Assembly: GCA_002421585.1 (NCBI GenBank) | Contig: DIKD01000083.1 | Location: 1-17,084 of the forward strand | Direction of reading: 5' to 3' | DNA length: 17,084 nt | Source: Dehalococcoidia bacterium UBA5627 | Lineage (GTDB): Bacteria; Chloroflexota; Dehalococcoidia; Dehalococcoidales; UBA5627 | Shown here: piece by piece, positions 1-7,893 of the stretch | Position numbering within the stretch: position 1 is the first letter of the stretch | How the letters are laid out: each line of letters starts with the position of its first letter | Made by a program: the position numbers and the translations under genes | The notes under the pieces: generated by a model | The model's database searches: none | What the model was told of the DNA's origin: nothing | The model's input: only the letters and a program-made list of their open reading frames with translations

Positions 1-1471
1 CGTTTTCTTCACCGGGAATACCGAGGTATTTGTTTTTACCTGCTCCCGTTGCCAAAAATACTGCTTTATATCCCTGATTGAACAGGTTGGAAATATCGTT
101 AACTTCAGAACCGGTTTTTATATCAACACCCATTTCTTTGATATATTCTATTTCGGTATCAACGATATTCTCAGGCAATTTGAAATTCGGTATTCCGTAC
201 CGCATCAAACCACCGGCTTTTTCTGCCTTTTCGAACACGGTAACACGGTAGCCGTTCTTTATTAAATCAAAAGCACATGCCAGCCCTGCGGGGCCGGAAC
301 CGATTACAGCCACCCTTTCATCCTTTGTAATTTCAACAGGGCTGGCCTTTTCTCTGCCGATTTTCATTTCATAATCAGCGACAAAACGCTTCAGGTCGCG
401 TATCATAAGCCCTTCATCAACCGTGGCTCTCTCGCATTCGGACTCACAGGGATGATAGCAAACCCTACCAACTACCCCTGCCAGAGGAATCGATTTGCGT
501 ACCACTTCCAGCGCTTCCTTAAACTTTCCTTGGGATATCAATGCAATATAAGCATGAGCATTTACACCTGCCGGGCAGGCAACACGACAGGGGGATACAC
601 CTTTTTTATCGATAACAGCTTTGTTAGGCACCGCATAAGCAGATTGAATGTACGCGGCACTACGCTGGCTTAAACCCATATCGAATTCATTGTCTACATG
701 TACCGGGCATACATTACTGCATTCACCGCAGCCGGTACACTTTGTTTCATCAACATAGCGCGCTTTTCTTTTTATCTTTGCTTTAAAATTGCCAACGAAG
801 CCGGATACCTCTTCCACTTCACTGTAACTTAAAAGATCGATGTTCGGATGTTGACCGACCGTGGTCATCTTCGGAGTCAGAATACAGGCTGCACAATCAA
901 GCGTAGGGAATGTTTTATCAAACATCGCCATATGACCGCCGATGCTGGGATCTTTTTCCACCAGATATACCTTCTTTCCGCCATCGGCAATCTCCAGCGC
1001 TGCTTGAATACCGGCGATACCGCCACCAACTACCAGCACATTCGGGTTGACCGGCACTTCCCTGGTCTGCAAAGGCTCATGATAGGCTACACGATTGACA
1101 GCAGCTTCAACCAGAGCCTTGGCTTTCTCGGTCGCCATTTCTTTATTCTCGTGTACCCATGAACACTGCTCACGGATATTTGCCATCTGGAAATAGTATT
1201 GGTTGATACCTGCATCCTGGAGAACCCTGCGATAAGTAGGTTCGTGCATCCTCGGAGAACATGCCGCTACTACAACCCTGTTAAGCTTCTTTTCCTTGAT
1301 ATCATCTTTTATCAGGTTTTGACCGGGATCAGAACACATATACTTATAATTACGTGCTACAACCACCGAATCCAATCCCTGGGCAAATTCAGTTACTTTT
1401 TTTGTATCAACTGTAGCTGCGATATTGGTACCGCAATCACATACATAAACGCCAATTCTTACTTCTTCCAT
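1..1471 (-). CDS. hdrA: HdrA-like FAD/iron-sulfur subunit with embedded GltD-like module (partial, 3' end off window)
   Basis: Flavin subunit of a heterodisulfide-reductase-type complex; in this family HdrA passes electrons between a partner, ferredoxin and HdrBC. I translated 490 codons without a stop, starting at the ATG at 1471-1469 behind an AAGGAG-type ribosome site. Seen in order: N-terminal C11xC13; CSPRMHEPTYR around residue 71, typical of HdrA; FAD motif GGGIAG at 149-154; C193-x2-C196 followed by ILTPKM; a ferredoxin cluster C245/C248/C251/C255; then the HdrA-typical NEFD-GL stretch near 261. After that the sequence changes to a glutamate-synthase-small-subunit (GltD/NfnB) type: C295/C299 and C338/C342/C346, then a second dinucleotide motif GSGPAG at 391-396. 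The C-terminus lies beyond position 1. It starts 14 nt after hdrB. The GltD-like part suggests NAD(P)H as a partner (inference). Confidence 0.9.
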   Translation of the reverse strand, partial: MEEVRIGVYVCDCGTNIAATVDTKKVTEFAQGLDSVVVARNYKYMCSDPGQNLIKDDIKEKKLNRVVVAACSPRMHEPTYRRVLQDAGINQYYFQMANIREQCSWVHENKEMATEKAKALVEAAVNRVAYHEPLQTREVPVNPNVLVVGGGIAGIQAALEIADGGKKVYLVEKDPSIGGHMAMFDKTFPTLDCAACILTPKMTTVGQHPNIDLLSYSEVEEVSGFVGNFKAKIKRKARYVDETKCTGCGECSNVCPVHVDNEFDMGLSQRSAAYIQSAYAVPNKAVIDKKGVSPCRVACPAGVNAHAYIALISQGKFKEALEVVRKSIPLAGVVGRVCYHPCESECERATVDEGLMIRDLKRFVADYEMKIGREKASPVEITKDERVAVIGSGPAGLACAFDLIKNGYRVTVFEKAEKAGGLMRYGIPNFKLPENIVDTEIEYIKEMGVDIKTGSEVNDISNLFNQGYKAVFLATGAGKNKYLGIPGEEN

Positions 1472-1485
1472 AGTTCCGCTCTCCT

Positions 1486-2355
1486 TTACAGATATTTCGC
1501 CAGGACTTTATTCGGGTTGACAATATTTTTCTTCAAACCCAATTTATCTTGCTTCAATCCGAGGGCAACGCCAATTAGCTGTGTAACAAACAATACCGGC
1601 AAATTAAAATTTGTGTTGTATTTACTGTTTATCTTAGCCTGATAGGCATCAAGATTCATCTGACATAGAGGGCATGGGGTGACCATACATTCCGCCCCAT
1701 TTTTTGCGGCATCATCGAACAACTTATACATCAGTTCCAGGCAAAGACCTTCCTCGGCTATCACTGCCGAGCCGCCACAACATTTACTTTTGGACGGATA
1801 CGAAACAGCTTCAGCGCCCACCGCTTCTACAATACTATCCAATGCAATCGGATTTTCCGGATGGTCAAAACCAAACCTCGGGCGAACCTCCTGACATCCG
1901 GGATAGGGTGCCACTTTTAATCCTTTAAGAGGCTTTTTAACTTTAGAAGCGATTTCTTTAACAGTAACATCGTTCATCAGTGCTTCAATTAATAATCTTA
2001 CTTTAACTGTACCTTTATATTCCAAGCCCGCAGCTGCCAAAGCCTCATTTACCTTAGCTTTTAACTGAGGTTTATCCATCATGTGTACCCTGGCTTTATT
2101 AAGCGTGACAAAACAAGAACTGCATGGGGTAACCAAATCCAGCCCTGTTTTTTCCGCTAGAGCCAGGTTACGCGCAGCTACAACAATAGCTTCCAGCTCA
2201 TCCAGTGAACCGTAAGGGGTAGAACCGCAACAATTCCAGCCTTCAAGTTCCTTTAACTCCATTCCCAAAGCTTCCGCTACGGATCTGCTCGAAATACCCA
2301 ATCCTACTGCTGTGGCTTCGGATGAACAGCCCGGGTAATATGTATAGCTCTTCAT
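1486..2355 (-). CDS. hdrB: HdrB-like subunit, two CCG domains
   Basis: Catalytic subunit of HdrABC-type complexes; in methanogens it reduces the CoM-CoB disulfide at two non-cubane [4Fe-4S] clusters held by CCG motifs. In bacteria the natural disulfide or other acceptor is generally unknown. The 289-residue protein has both full CCG motifs: C10, C42-C43-G, C78/C81 and C154, C192-C193-G, C228/C231, so both cluster sites look intact. Length is normal for the family. Its ATG overlaps the hdrC stop by 4 nt, which implies translational coupling, and hdrA follows after 14 nt. A succinate-dehydrogenase or glycolate-oxidase CCG protein is less likely because hdrC and hdrA flank it. Confidence 0.93.
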   Translation of the reverse strand: MKSYTYYPGCSSEATAVGLGISSRSVAEALGMELKELEGWNCCGSTPYGSLDELEAIVVAARNLALAEKTGLDLVTPCSSCFVTLNKARVHMMDKPQLKAKVNEALAAAGLEYKGTVKVRLLIEALMNDVTVKEIASKVKKPLKGLKVAPYPGCQEVRPRFGFDHPENPIALDSIVEAVGAEAVSYPSKSKCCGGSAVIAEEGLCLELMYKLFDDAAKNGAECMVTPCPLCQMNLDAYQAKINSKYNTNFNLPVLFVTQLIGVALGLKQDKLGLKKNIVNPNKVLAKYL

Positions 2356-2912
2356 TGGTCACCTCTGACATCATCAAGTTTTTTTAAAATCAAATCAAGG
2401 TCTTTTTTACCTTTAATCTTTCTCGCTGAAAGCGGCAAACGTCCATGTGATAACAGATTCCATGCTACCGATATCATACCTAAGGCACTAAAAGGATTGG
2501 TGGAAAGATAATACCCCATCATCATCTGAAACTCGCTTACCCTGCCATTCTTCTTGATGGACTTTACAAAGCTGTTATACATCACAGGCATACTGGTGTT
2601 TTGTGGTTTATATCCATGCTTAACCGCCAGTGATTCCAGAGCATGGAACAAACTGGTAGGCTGTACATCTCTGGGACAGCGAACCGTACATGAATAACAG
2701 GAAAGACAACACCACATCGAACTGCTGGAGAGCACTACATCACGCATGTCAGCTCTAACCAAAGCGATTACCTCTGAAGGAGTATATTCCCATATTTTGG
2801 CACTCGGGCAAGAAGCAGTACACGTACCGCACTGCATACACAAATTCACTCCTTCGCCACCGGGGACCTGACTAACCTCTTTTACAAAGCTCATACTTTG
2901 AGTTTTTTCCAT
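2352..2912 (-). CDS. hdrC: HdrC-like ferredoxin subunit
   Basis: Small iron-sulfur subunit that wires HdrA to HdrB in soluble HdrABC complexes. The 186-residue protein carries two complete [4Fe-4S] motifs, C25/C28/C31/C35-P and C69/C72/C75/C79-P, followed by an alpha-helical C-terminal half with no membrane-spanning segment, as in the cytoplasmic form. The start at 2912 is supported by a purine-rich AGGGGGAG ribosome site on the minus strand just upstream. It is the first gene of the operon: a TTGACG-17-TAATAT promoter lies about 140 nt upstream on the same strand, giving a leader of roughly 135 nt. Gene order C-B-A is common for bacterial sets. Confidence 0.93.
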   Translation of the reverse strand: MEKTQSMSFVKEVSQVPGGEGVNLCMQCGTCTASCPSAKIWEYTPSEVIALVRADMRDVVLSSSSMWCCLSCYSCTVRCPRDVQPTSLFHALESLAVKHGYKPQNTSMPVMYNSFVKSIKKNGRVSEFQMMMGYYLSTNPFSALGMISVAWNLLSHGRLPLSARKIKGKKDLDLILKKLDDVRGDQ

Positions 2913-3053
2913 TAAACTCCCCCTGTTAAAAATTAATATTCGAATGAATCCAGTAATACCTTTGCGAATCCGTAGTTTTTCAGGTTAGTATAATTTCTTT
3001 TAAAAGCGATATGCATTCCAATATCATTGTCGATTGAATATAAATACCAATGA

Positions 3054-3082
3054 ATATTACAATAATATTTCAATTACGTCAA
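3054..3082 (-). promoter_or_regulatory. predicted sigma-70-type promoter of the hdrCBA operon
   Basis: Read on the minus strand, TTGACG (3082-3077) is separated by exactly 17 bp from TAATAT (3059-3054). Five of six positions match in the -35 box and four of six in the -10 box. Transcription would start near 3047 and reach hdrC after about 135 nt. One copy of a 13-bp direct repeat overlaps this promoter (3065-3077). Confidence 0.6.
3065..3077. repeat. direct repeat copy 1 (13 bp) at the hdr promoter
   Basis: ATATTTCAATTAC, identical to the copy at 3166-3178 and 101 bp away in the same orientation. This copy falls in the spacer and first base of the minus-strand promoter. It could be an operator shared by the two divergent promoters; in AT-rich DNA a chance repeat is also possible. 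Confidence 0.45.
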
Positions 3083-3165
3083 GTTTTTTGATACATTCTT
3101 TGTAGGATAAATGATTACATAAAATAACAATCGCACTGGTTATATATTTTTGCATTTTCACTATT

Positions 3166-3178
3166 ATATTTCAATTAC
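3166..3178. repeat. direct repeat copy 2 (13 bp) just upstream of the transporter promoter
   Basis: ATATTTCAATTAC, ending 3 bp before the -35 box of the plus-strand promoter at 3182. It is identical to the copy at 3065-3077. The position next to a -35 box fits an activator or repressor site (inference). Confidence 0.45.
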
Positions 3179-3181
3179 CTA

Positions 3182-3210
3182 TTGACAACTCTATATATTA
3201 GTGATAATAT
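3182..3210 (+). promoter_or_regulatory. predicted strong promoter of the transporter operon, extended -10
   Basis: Perfect TTGACA (3182-3187), 17-bp spacer, TAATAT (3205-3210) preceded by TG plus one base (3202-3204), an extended -10. The start would be near 3217, giving a leader of about 224 nt before the first recognisable gene at 3441. Confidence 0.75.
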
Positions 3211-3216
3211 ATCGTC

Positions 3217-3440
3217 AGAATATCAAATACGAGTCTTTTCAACCTTCGGCGTCTTCTTTGTATACAGTATCATTACTTATATTTATATAAGAAGGAGGGA
3301 TAATATGTATTAATTAGGGCAAAATATATATTGGATGCATGAGGCAATATTACAATACTGCCTTTTATATTCCACAACGATATATCGCACTAAATATATC
3401 GATGACATTTAACTTAAAAATAGCAGGAGGTCAAATAAAT
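3217..3440 (+). other. long leader of the transporter operon with a two-codon ORF
   Basis: About 224 nt without a recognisable gene. It holds a good ribosome site, AAGGAGG (3292-3298), placed 6 nt before an ATG (3305) that is followed by one Tyr codon and a TAA stop. A CTTCTT run near 3252-3258 could pair with the AAGAAG of this ribosome site. ATATATCG occurs at 3207-3214, 3380-3387 and 3394-3401, and CGATATATCG (3378-3387) is a perfect palindrome. I see no cobalamin riboswitch signature and no clear Rho-independent terminator. It may be a regulatory leader or the remains of a lost small gene. Confidence 0.4.
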
Positions 3441-4670
3441 ATGCAGGCAAGCAAAGCAGCTTCGATTCTATTTACGGTAGTTATCTCGGCTTCTCTGCTC
3501 TTTTCTCTATCCTCATGTAAAGAAGCTGAGATAGTTACAGTAACAAATACAACTACAAAAACAACGACACAGGTAAACAGTATAAATAATTCTTCTACTA
3601 TAACCAAAACAGTTACCGAAACAAGTACGGTTCTCAGCACCCTCACTGAAATATTAACCGCCACTGAGACGGTTACAGAAGAACCGACAACCAGAACAAT
3701 AGTCGACGATGCCGGCAGAACAGTTGAGATCCCGGCAACAATCAATAAGGTACTCTGCTGCGGACCGGTCGAATGCATTCTTACTTATATGCTGGCACCC
3801 GAAAAACTGGGTGGCTGGTGTGTCCTTCCCAACAGCACCGAGGGCGCCAACTATTTCGATACGCAATATGCCAATCTGCCGGTTGTTGGAGGTTGGTATG
3901 GTAAATCAACAGGCAATTACGAGACATTTATATCACTGGAACCCGATTTAATATTAGATAGCTATGTAACTACCGTGGAAGAAAGACAGAATAAATTCGG
4001 TAGCATTCCCGTGGTAGGCATCAATGTATTCGATACTTACGATACCATGCCTCAATCTATTCTCAAGTTAGGAGAGATTCTCGGCGTCGAAGAGCGGGCA
4101 CAGAACCTGGTCGATTACTATACCGAAGCCGGAAATTACGTTGCTTCGGTACTAGCAAACATTACCGAAGAAGATAAAGTCACCGTTTACTATGCCGAAG
4201 GAGACGGCGGGCTTAGTACCGACCCCTCCGGTTCTCCGCATACCAAGCTTATCGATTTCTGCGGCGGGTCAAATGTTGCCGTGGTCGAAGACCAGACCGG
4301 ATACGGCATGACCTCGGTTTCGATGGAACAAATTCTTTTATGGAATCCGGATGTTATTATCATCGGCAGAGCAGCAGACGCCACCCTATATGACCAAATA
4401 CTTTCAGACCCGATATGGGGTAATTTACAGGCAGTCAAAGACGGACGGGTATATCTTAGACCCAATAATCCCTTCTCGTGGTTCGACGGGCCTTCCGGAA
4501 TGAACGAAATTATCGGTATCTACTGGATGATTCAAACCCTTTATCCGGAGTTTTGTGCTGATCTAGACCTTAAAGCAAAGGTACAGGAGTTTTATCTCGA
4601 CTTCTATCACTACAGCCTGACCGACGCAGATTACGATGCTTTGATGGCAAATACAATCAATACTGCCTAA
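3441..4670 (+). CDS. lipoprotein substrate-binding protein of a FecCD-type metal/chelate ABC transporter
   Basis: Extracellular lipid-anchored protein that captures a ligand for the permease/ATPase encoded downstream. I chose the ATG at 3441 (409 residues): it follows AGGAGG at 3425-3430 and gives a proper lipoprotein signal, a hydrophobic stretch followed by L-S-S-C with the lipidated Cys at 26. The upstream in-frame ATG at 3339 would add 34 residues that do not look like a signal. Residues 29-88 form a Thr/Val-rich linker. Then comes the two-lobed domain of the FepB/BtuF class, beginning DDAGRTVEIP, with PVVGG, a long central helix, IGRAAD and a C-terminal FSWFDGPSGMNEIIGIYWM stretch. I associate that ending with binding proteins found beside FmdE genes. 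The substrate cannot be read from sequence; molybdate/tungstate, an iron chelate or a corrinoid are possible. Confidence 0.88.
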   Translation: MQASKAASILFTVVISASLLFSLSSCKEAEIVTVTNTTTKTTTQVNSINNSSTITKTVTETSTVLSTLTEILTATETVTEEPTTRTIVDDAGRTVEIPATINKVLCCGPVECILTYMLAPEKLGGWCVLPNSTEGANYFDTQYANLPVVGGWYGKSTGNYETFISLEPDLILDSYVTTVEERQNKFGSIPVVGINVFDTYDTMPQSILKLGEILGVEERAQNLVDYYTEAGNYVASVLANITEEDKVTVYYAEGDGGLSTDPSGSPHTKLIDFCGGSNVAVVEDQTGYGMTSVSMEQILLWNPDVIIIGRAADATLYDQILSDPIWGNLQAVKDGRVYLRPNNPFSWFDGPSGMNEIIGIYWMIQTLYPEFCADLDLKAKVQEFYLDFYHYSLTDADYDALMANTINTA

Positions 4671-4696
4671 ATTGTGTAAAGATTAAAGATAGATAA

Positions 4697-5761
4697 ATGA
4701 CCACTCAAATTGATACGAAATGTGAAGATAGTACAAAGAAACCTGTTTCTTTCTGGAAAAAGACACCGACTATAACACTAATCCTGTCCATATCACTGAT
4801 ATTGTTGTTCTTGATATCCTTCGGGCTGGGGAGATACGGCATCTCCCCAGCCCAGGTAATCCAGATTTTCCTCTCTAAAATATTCCCCATAACCCCGACA
4901 TGGCCTGATATCATGGAAACAGTAATCTTCAATATCAGGTTACCGCGTATTTTAGCGGCAATACTTATCGGTGCGGCGTTGGCAACTGCCGGAACCTCTT
5001 TTCAGGGGCTCTTCCGCAACCCCCTGGTTTCACCGCAAATCCTCGGGGTAACTTCGGGAGCAGGATTCGGCGCAGCGATGGCAATCGTCATATCGGGAAA
5101 TCCTGCCGTTATCCAGATAAGCGCTTTCGGAGTTGCAATTGCTGCCGTCGCTACTTCATGGTTGATCAGCAGCCGCGTCCGCGGGAACCAGACACTCACG
5201 CTGGTGCTGGCGGGCATGGCAATCGGCTCATTATTTGCGGCCCTGACATCGTTAATGCAATACATGGCCGATCCTGAAGACGAACTGCCCGAAATCGTTT
5301 TCTGGCTTATGGGAAGTCTCAATTCAATAGATATGAAAGACCTCTTGCCGGTAGCAATTATTATTATAATCGGTATTACGGTACTGATGCTGATTCGCTG
5401 GCGTATCAATGTCTTATCAATGGGAGAAGAAGAGGCTAAGGCGTTGGGGGTAAATACAACACAGTTGAGAGCGGTAATAATTGTATGCGCAAGCCTGATT
5501 ACCGCAGCGGCCGTATCAATCAGTGGAATGATAGGATGGGTAGGGCTGGTTATGCCTCATATCGGCAGAATGCTGGTCGGCCCGTGCAATAAAAAACTAC
5601 TTCCGGTTTCGGCGTTACTGGGCGGAATATATATGCTGCTGATAGATAACATCTGCCGTACCATACTGGCGGTAGAAATTCCAATCGGAATTCTGACAGC
5701 AATAATCGGCGTGCCGTTCTTCCTCTACTTGATAAGAAGGGGGAAACAGGGATGGGTATAA
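4697..5761 (+). CDS. FecCD-family ABC transporter permease
   Basis: Polytopic inner-membrane permease of the BtuC/FecCD/MolB type, 354 residues, which is typical for the family (about 330-360). An N-terminal cytoplasmic segment of some 25 residues precedes the first hydrophobic helix. Family landmarks: RLPRILAAILIGAALATAG with SFQGLFRNPLVSPQILGVTSG after it, then GWVGLVMPHIGRMLVGP near residue 285, the region that contacts the ATPase, and IPIGILTAIIGVPFFLYLI at the end. About ten membrane helices are expected, as in BtuC. It starts 26 nt after the binding protein gene with a weak ribosome site, and its stop overlaps the ATPase start by 10 nt. Close pairing with the ATPase is certain; the substrate is not. 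Confidence 0.93.
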   Translation: MTTQIDTKCEDSTKKPVSFWKKTPTITLILSISLILLFLISFGLGRYGISPAQVIQIFLSKIFPITPTWPDIMETVIFNIRLPRILAAILIGAALATAGTSFQGLFRNPLVSPQILGVTSGAGFGAAMAIVISGNPAVIQISAFGVAIAAVATSWLISSRVRGNQTLTLVLAGMAIGSLFAALTSLMQYMADPEDELPEIVFWLMGSLNSIDMKDLLPVAIIIIIGITVLMLIRWRINVLSMGEEEAKALGVNTTQLRAVIIVCASLITAAAVSISGMIGWVGLVMPHIGRMLVGPCNKKLLPVSALLGGIYMLLIDNICRTILAVEIPIGILTAIIGVPFFLYLIRRGKQGWV

Positions 5762-6537
5762 AATTAGAGGTAAACAACGCTTCCTTCAGATATTTCGGGA
5801 GTAAGGCCGATGTATTCGATGAAATTAGTTTCAGCCTGTCTGACGGTGATAATTTATGCATATTGGGGCCCAACGGTTGCGGTAAAACGACATTATTAAA
5901 ATGTATAGCCAATTTGCTTACCATTACAGGTGGCGAAATAATTGTGGATAATCATAATATTGGACAAATGAAACGTCATGATATTGCCAAAAACATCGGT
6001 TACATTCCGCAACTGCATTCCCCGACCTTTCCATATACTGTTCTGGATGCGGTGCTTATGGGAAGAACGGCTTATATCGGACTGATGTCCACTCCGTCGG
6101 AAGAAGATATCGAAATATGCCGCGAAGCGTTGCGGCAACTGAATATCTACCATTTAAGCGAAAGACCTTATACCAATATAAGCGGCGGGGAAAGACAGAT
6201 GGTGATGTTTGCCCGTGTACTAGCACAAAAATCAGCCATATTGCTTCTGGACGAACCGACTTCACACTTGGATTTCGGAAATCAAAATCGCTTTTTAAAT
6301 ATACTGAAACAGATAACGAAAAATGGTTTACCATCTATTATGACTTCGCATTTCCCCGACCATGTTTTCCTGGTCGCGAACAAAGTGGCTATTATGAATA
6401 ACGGAAGGTTGTTGGCTTTCGGGACTCCCGATGAAGTCGTCACCGAAGAAAACCTGTATAATATTTACGGGATAAAGGTAAAAGTATTACAATTGGATTC
6501 GGATATAAACCGCAAGATATGTGTTCCTATTGATTAA
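5752..6537 (+). CDS. ABC transporter ATPase of the FecE/BtuD type
   Basis: Cytoplasmic ATPase that drives the permease, 261 residues. All motifs are present: Walker A GPNGCGKTT at 39-47, Q-loop Gln87, signature ISGGE at 143-147 (a common variant of LSGGQ), Walker B ILLLDEP at 163-169, D-loop near 174, and H-loop His200 in TSHFPDH. The ATG at 5752 lies inside the end of the permease gene (10-nt overlap) behind AAGGGGG, so the two are probably translationally coupled. FecE-, BtuD- and MolC-type ATPases share this form, so the protein does not define the ligand. Confidence 0.94.
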   Translation: MGIKLEVNNASFRYFGSKADVFDEISFSLSDGDNLCILGPNGCGKTTLLKCIANLLTITGGEIIVDNHNIGQMKRHDIAKNIGYIPQLHSPTFPYTVLDAVLMGRTAYIGLMSTPSEEDIEICREALRQLNIYHLSERPYTNISGGERQMVMFARVLAQKSAILLLDEPTSHLDFGNQNRFLNILKQITKNGLPSIMTSHFPDHVFLVANKVAIMNNGRLLAFGTPDEVVTEENLYNIYGIKVKVLQLDSDINRKICVPID

Positions 6538-6574
6538 CCATATATACTATTAATTATGAAAGGGGATTTAATTA

Positions 6575-7150
6575 ATGACAGTAAGCGCCAAAGAAATCGA
6601 GGATTTTTATTATTTTGCACGGAAGGTTGAGGAATTCCACGGGCATATCTGCGTTGGAATCGCCACGGGTACCAAATCCGCCCTGGCGGCAATGCGTAAA
6701 CTCGGGTTCAATCCCTATGAGAAAAAAAATAAGGATTTGATTGTCTACGTGGAGACCGCCCGCTGCATGACCGATGCCGTACAGGGAGTAACCGGTTGTA
6801 CCTTAGGTAAACGTTCACTGAAGTATATTGATTACGGAAGATTTGCCGCTACCTTTATCAAATTATCCACGGGAGAAGCCTACCGGGTTACCACTACGAA
6901 GGATTTTGATAAGAATCTGACTATAGATGAGGTTTTAAAGCTGGTTTCGGAAACACCGGACGATGAAATGCTGAAAATACAAAAAGTAGAAGTAGATATA
7001 CCTGAAAACGATTTACCCGGCCCACCTAAGGATAAAGCGGAGTGTTCAGTATGCGGAGAAAGAGTTATGGACGGCAGAGCAGTATTCAAAGACGGCAAAG
7101 CCTATTGCAAATCCTGTCTTTACGGAGCGTATTACAAGGTTAAGGATTAA
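6575..7150 (+). CDS. FmdE-family protein with C-terminal zinc ribbon
   Basis: 191 residues. The N-terminal domain is of the FmdE family, named from a gene in the molybdenum formylmethanofuran dehydrogenase operon of methanogens; its biochemical role is not settled. Visible landmarks are HGHICVG at 22-28, ARCMTDAVQ and TGCTLGKRS further on, supplying the conserved His/Cys residues thought to bind metal. A C-terminal zinc ribbon follows with C157/C160 and C178/C181. A clear ribosome site GAAAGGGG (6558-6565) supports the ATG at 6575. It follows the ATPase by 37 nt. FmdE genes are often found next to metal ABC transporters, and this favours a molybdenum/tungsten-related or other metal-cofactor role (inference). 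Confidence 0.88.
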   Translation: MTVSAKEIEDFYYFARKVEEFHGHICVGIATGTKSALAAMRKLGFNPYEKKNKDLIVYVETARCMTDAVQGVTGCTLGKRSLKYIDYGRFAATFIKLSTGEAYRVTTTKDFDKNLTIDEVLKLVSETPDDEMLKIQKVEVDIPENDLPGPPKDKAECSVCGERVMDGRAVFKDGKAYCKSCLYGAYYKVKD

Positions 7151-7252
7151 TATTAGAAATACTAATTTCGAATTGGGTTTGTATAAATCTACCTGAACAA
7201 TTAACAGCTCGCACCGATTATTTTAGCAACAATAATATAAAAGGTGTATTTT

Positions 7253-7876
7253 ATGGACAAACATGCCGATATAGAAAGATTGTGCCTCCTTTTTTCAGAG
7301 GTTTATCCGTACCTGGCTCATTATATTACCGATAAGTACGGGATTAAAACAGGTTATTGCCTTGATGTCGGTGCAGGGGCGGGTTTACTTGGGATATCTT
7401 TGGCAAAAATAACCGATCTTAGTATTGTTTCGATTGATGATGATTCGGCATCAATAGATATCACGGTTAAAAACATTCTGTTTGAAGGACTCGCCCACAG
7501 AATGACGGTAATAGAAACCGATGTCTATTATATTCCATTTGTTGATAATAGTTTTGATTTGATTGTCAGCAGGGGCTCTGTTTTTTCCTGGCAAGACCTG
7601 CCAGGCGCTATAAAAGAAATGTATCGGGTATTAAAACCGGGTGGAAAGATTTTTTGCGGGGGTGGCTTGGGCAGTCGCGAAATAAGCATGAGAATACAAC
7701 AAGCGATAAAGGCAGACCCTCTCTTTAAAAAGGTGCGCAGCAGATGGCGTGAGGAGCCATATATCAGGGACAAAGGGCAAAATACAGCCTATTTTGTTAA
7801 CGCTATAGCCGCCACCGGGCTAAAAGGAAGCGTTATCTTTGATTGTGAAGGCATATGGATAGAAATGTCGAAATGA
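7253..7876 (+). CDS. class I SAM-dependent methyltransferase
   Basis: 207-residue Rossmann-fold methyltransferase. Motif I (LDVGAGAG) is at 37-44; the acidic strand-2 end is in SIDDD; FDLIVSRGSVFSWQD is the motif IV region; YRVLKPGGKIFCGG is the classic post-motif of the UbiE/type 11 group. The start is chosen at ATG 7253 because AAGGTG (7241-7246) then sits 6 nt upstream; a GTG at 7244 would overlap that site. A 102-nt gap separates it from the FmdE gene and 17 nt from the next methyltransferase. Methyl acceptor unknown; I would not assign a specific substrate. Confidence 0.88.
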   Translation: MDKHADIERLCLLFSEVYPYLAHYITDKYGIKTGYCLDVGAGAGLLGISLAKITDLSIVSIDDDSASIDITVKNILFEGLAHRMTVIETDVYYIPFVDNSFDLIVSRGSVFSWQDLPGAIKEMYRVLKPGGKIFCGGGLGSREISMRIQQAIKADPLFKKVRSRWREEPYIRDKGQNTAYFVNAIAATGLKGSVIFDCEGIWIEMSK

Positions 7877-7893
7877 AAGGGATATCTTAATAG

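Noticed and set aside
1199..1642. Plus-strand ORF of 147 codons across the hdrA/hdrB junction
   Set aside because: It is antisense to two certain genes with intact cysteine motifs, and its translation shows no family features.
3339..3440. In-frame N-terminal extension of the binding protein from the ATG at 3339
   Set aside because: The 34 added residues do not look like a signal or a domain; the ATG at 3441 has AGGAGG upstream and gives a proper lipoprotein signal peptide.
2913..3440. Cobalamin or molybdenum-cofactor riboswitch in the transporter leader
   Set aside because: I looked for the conserved B12-box type core and for a compact multi-stem structure and saw neither. A covariance-model search would be decisive.
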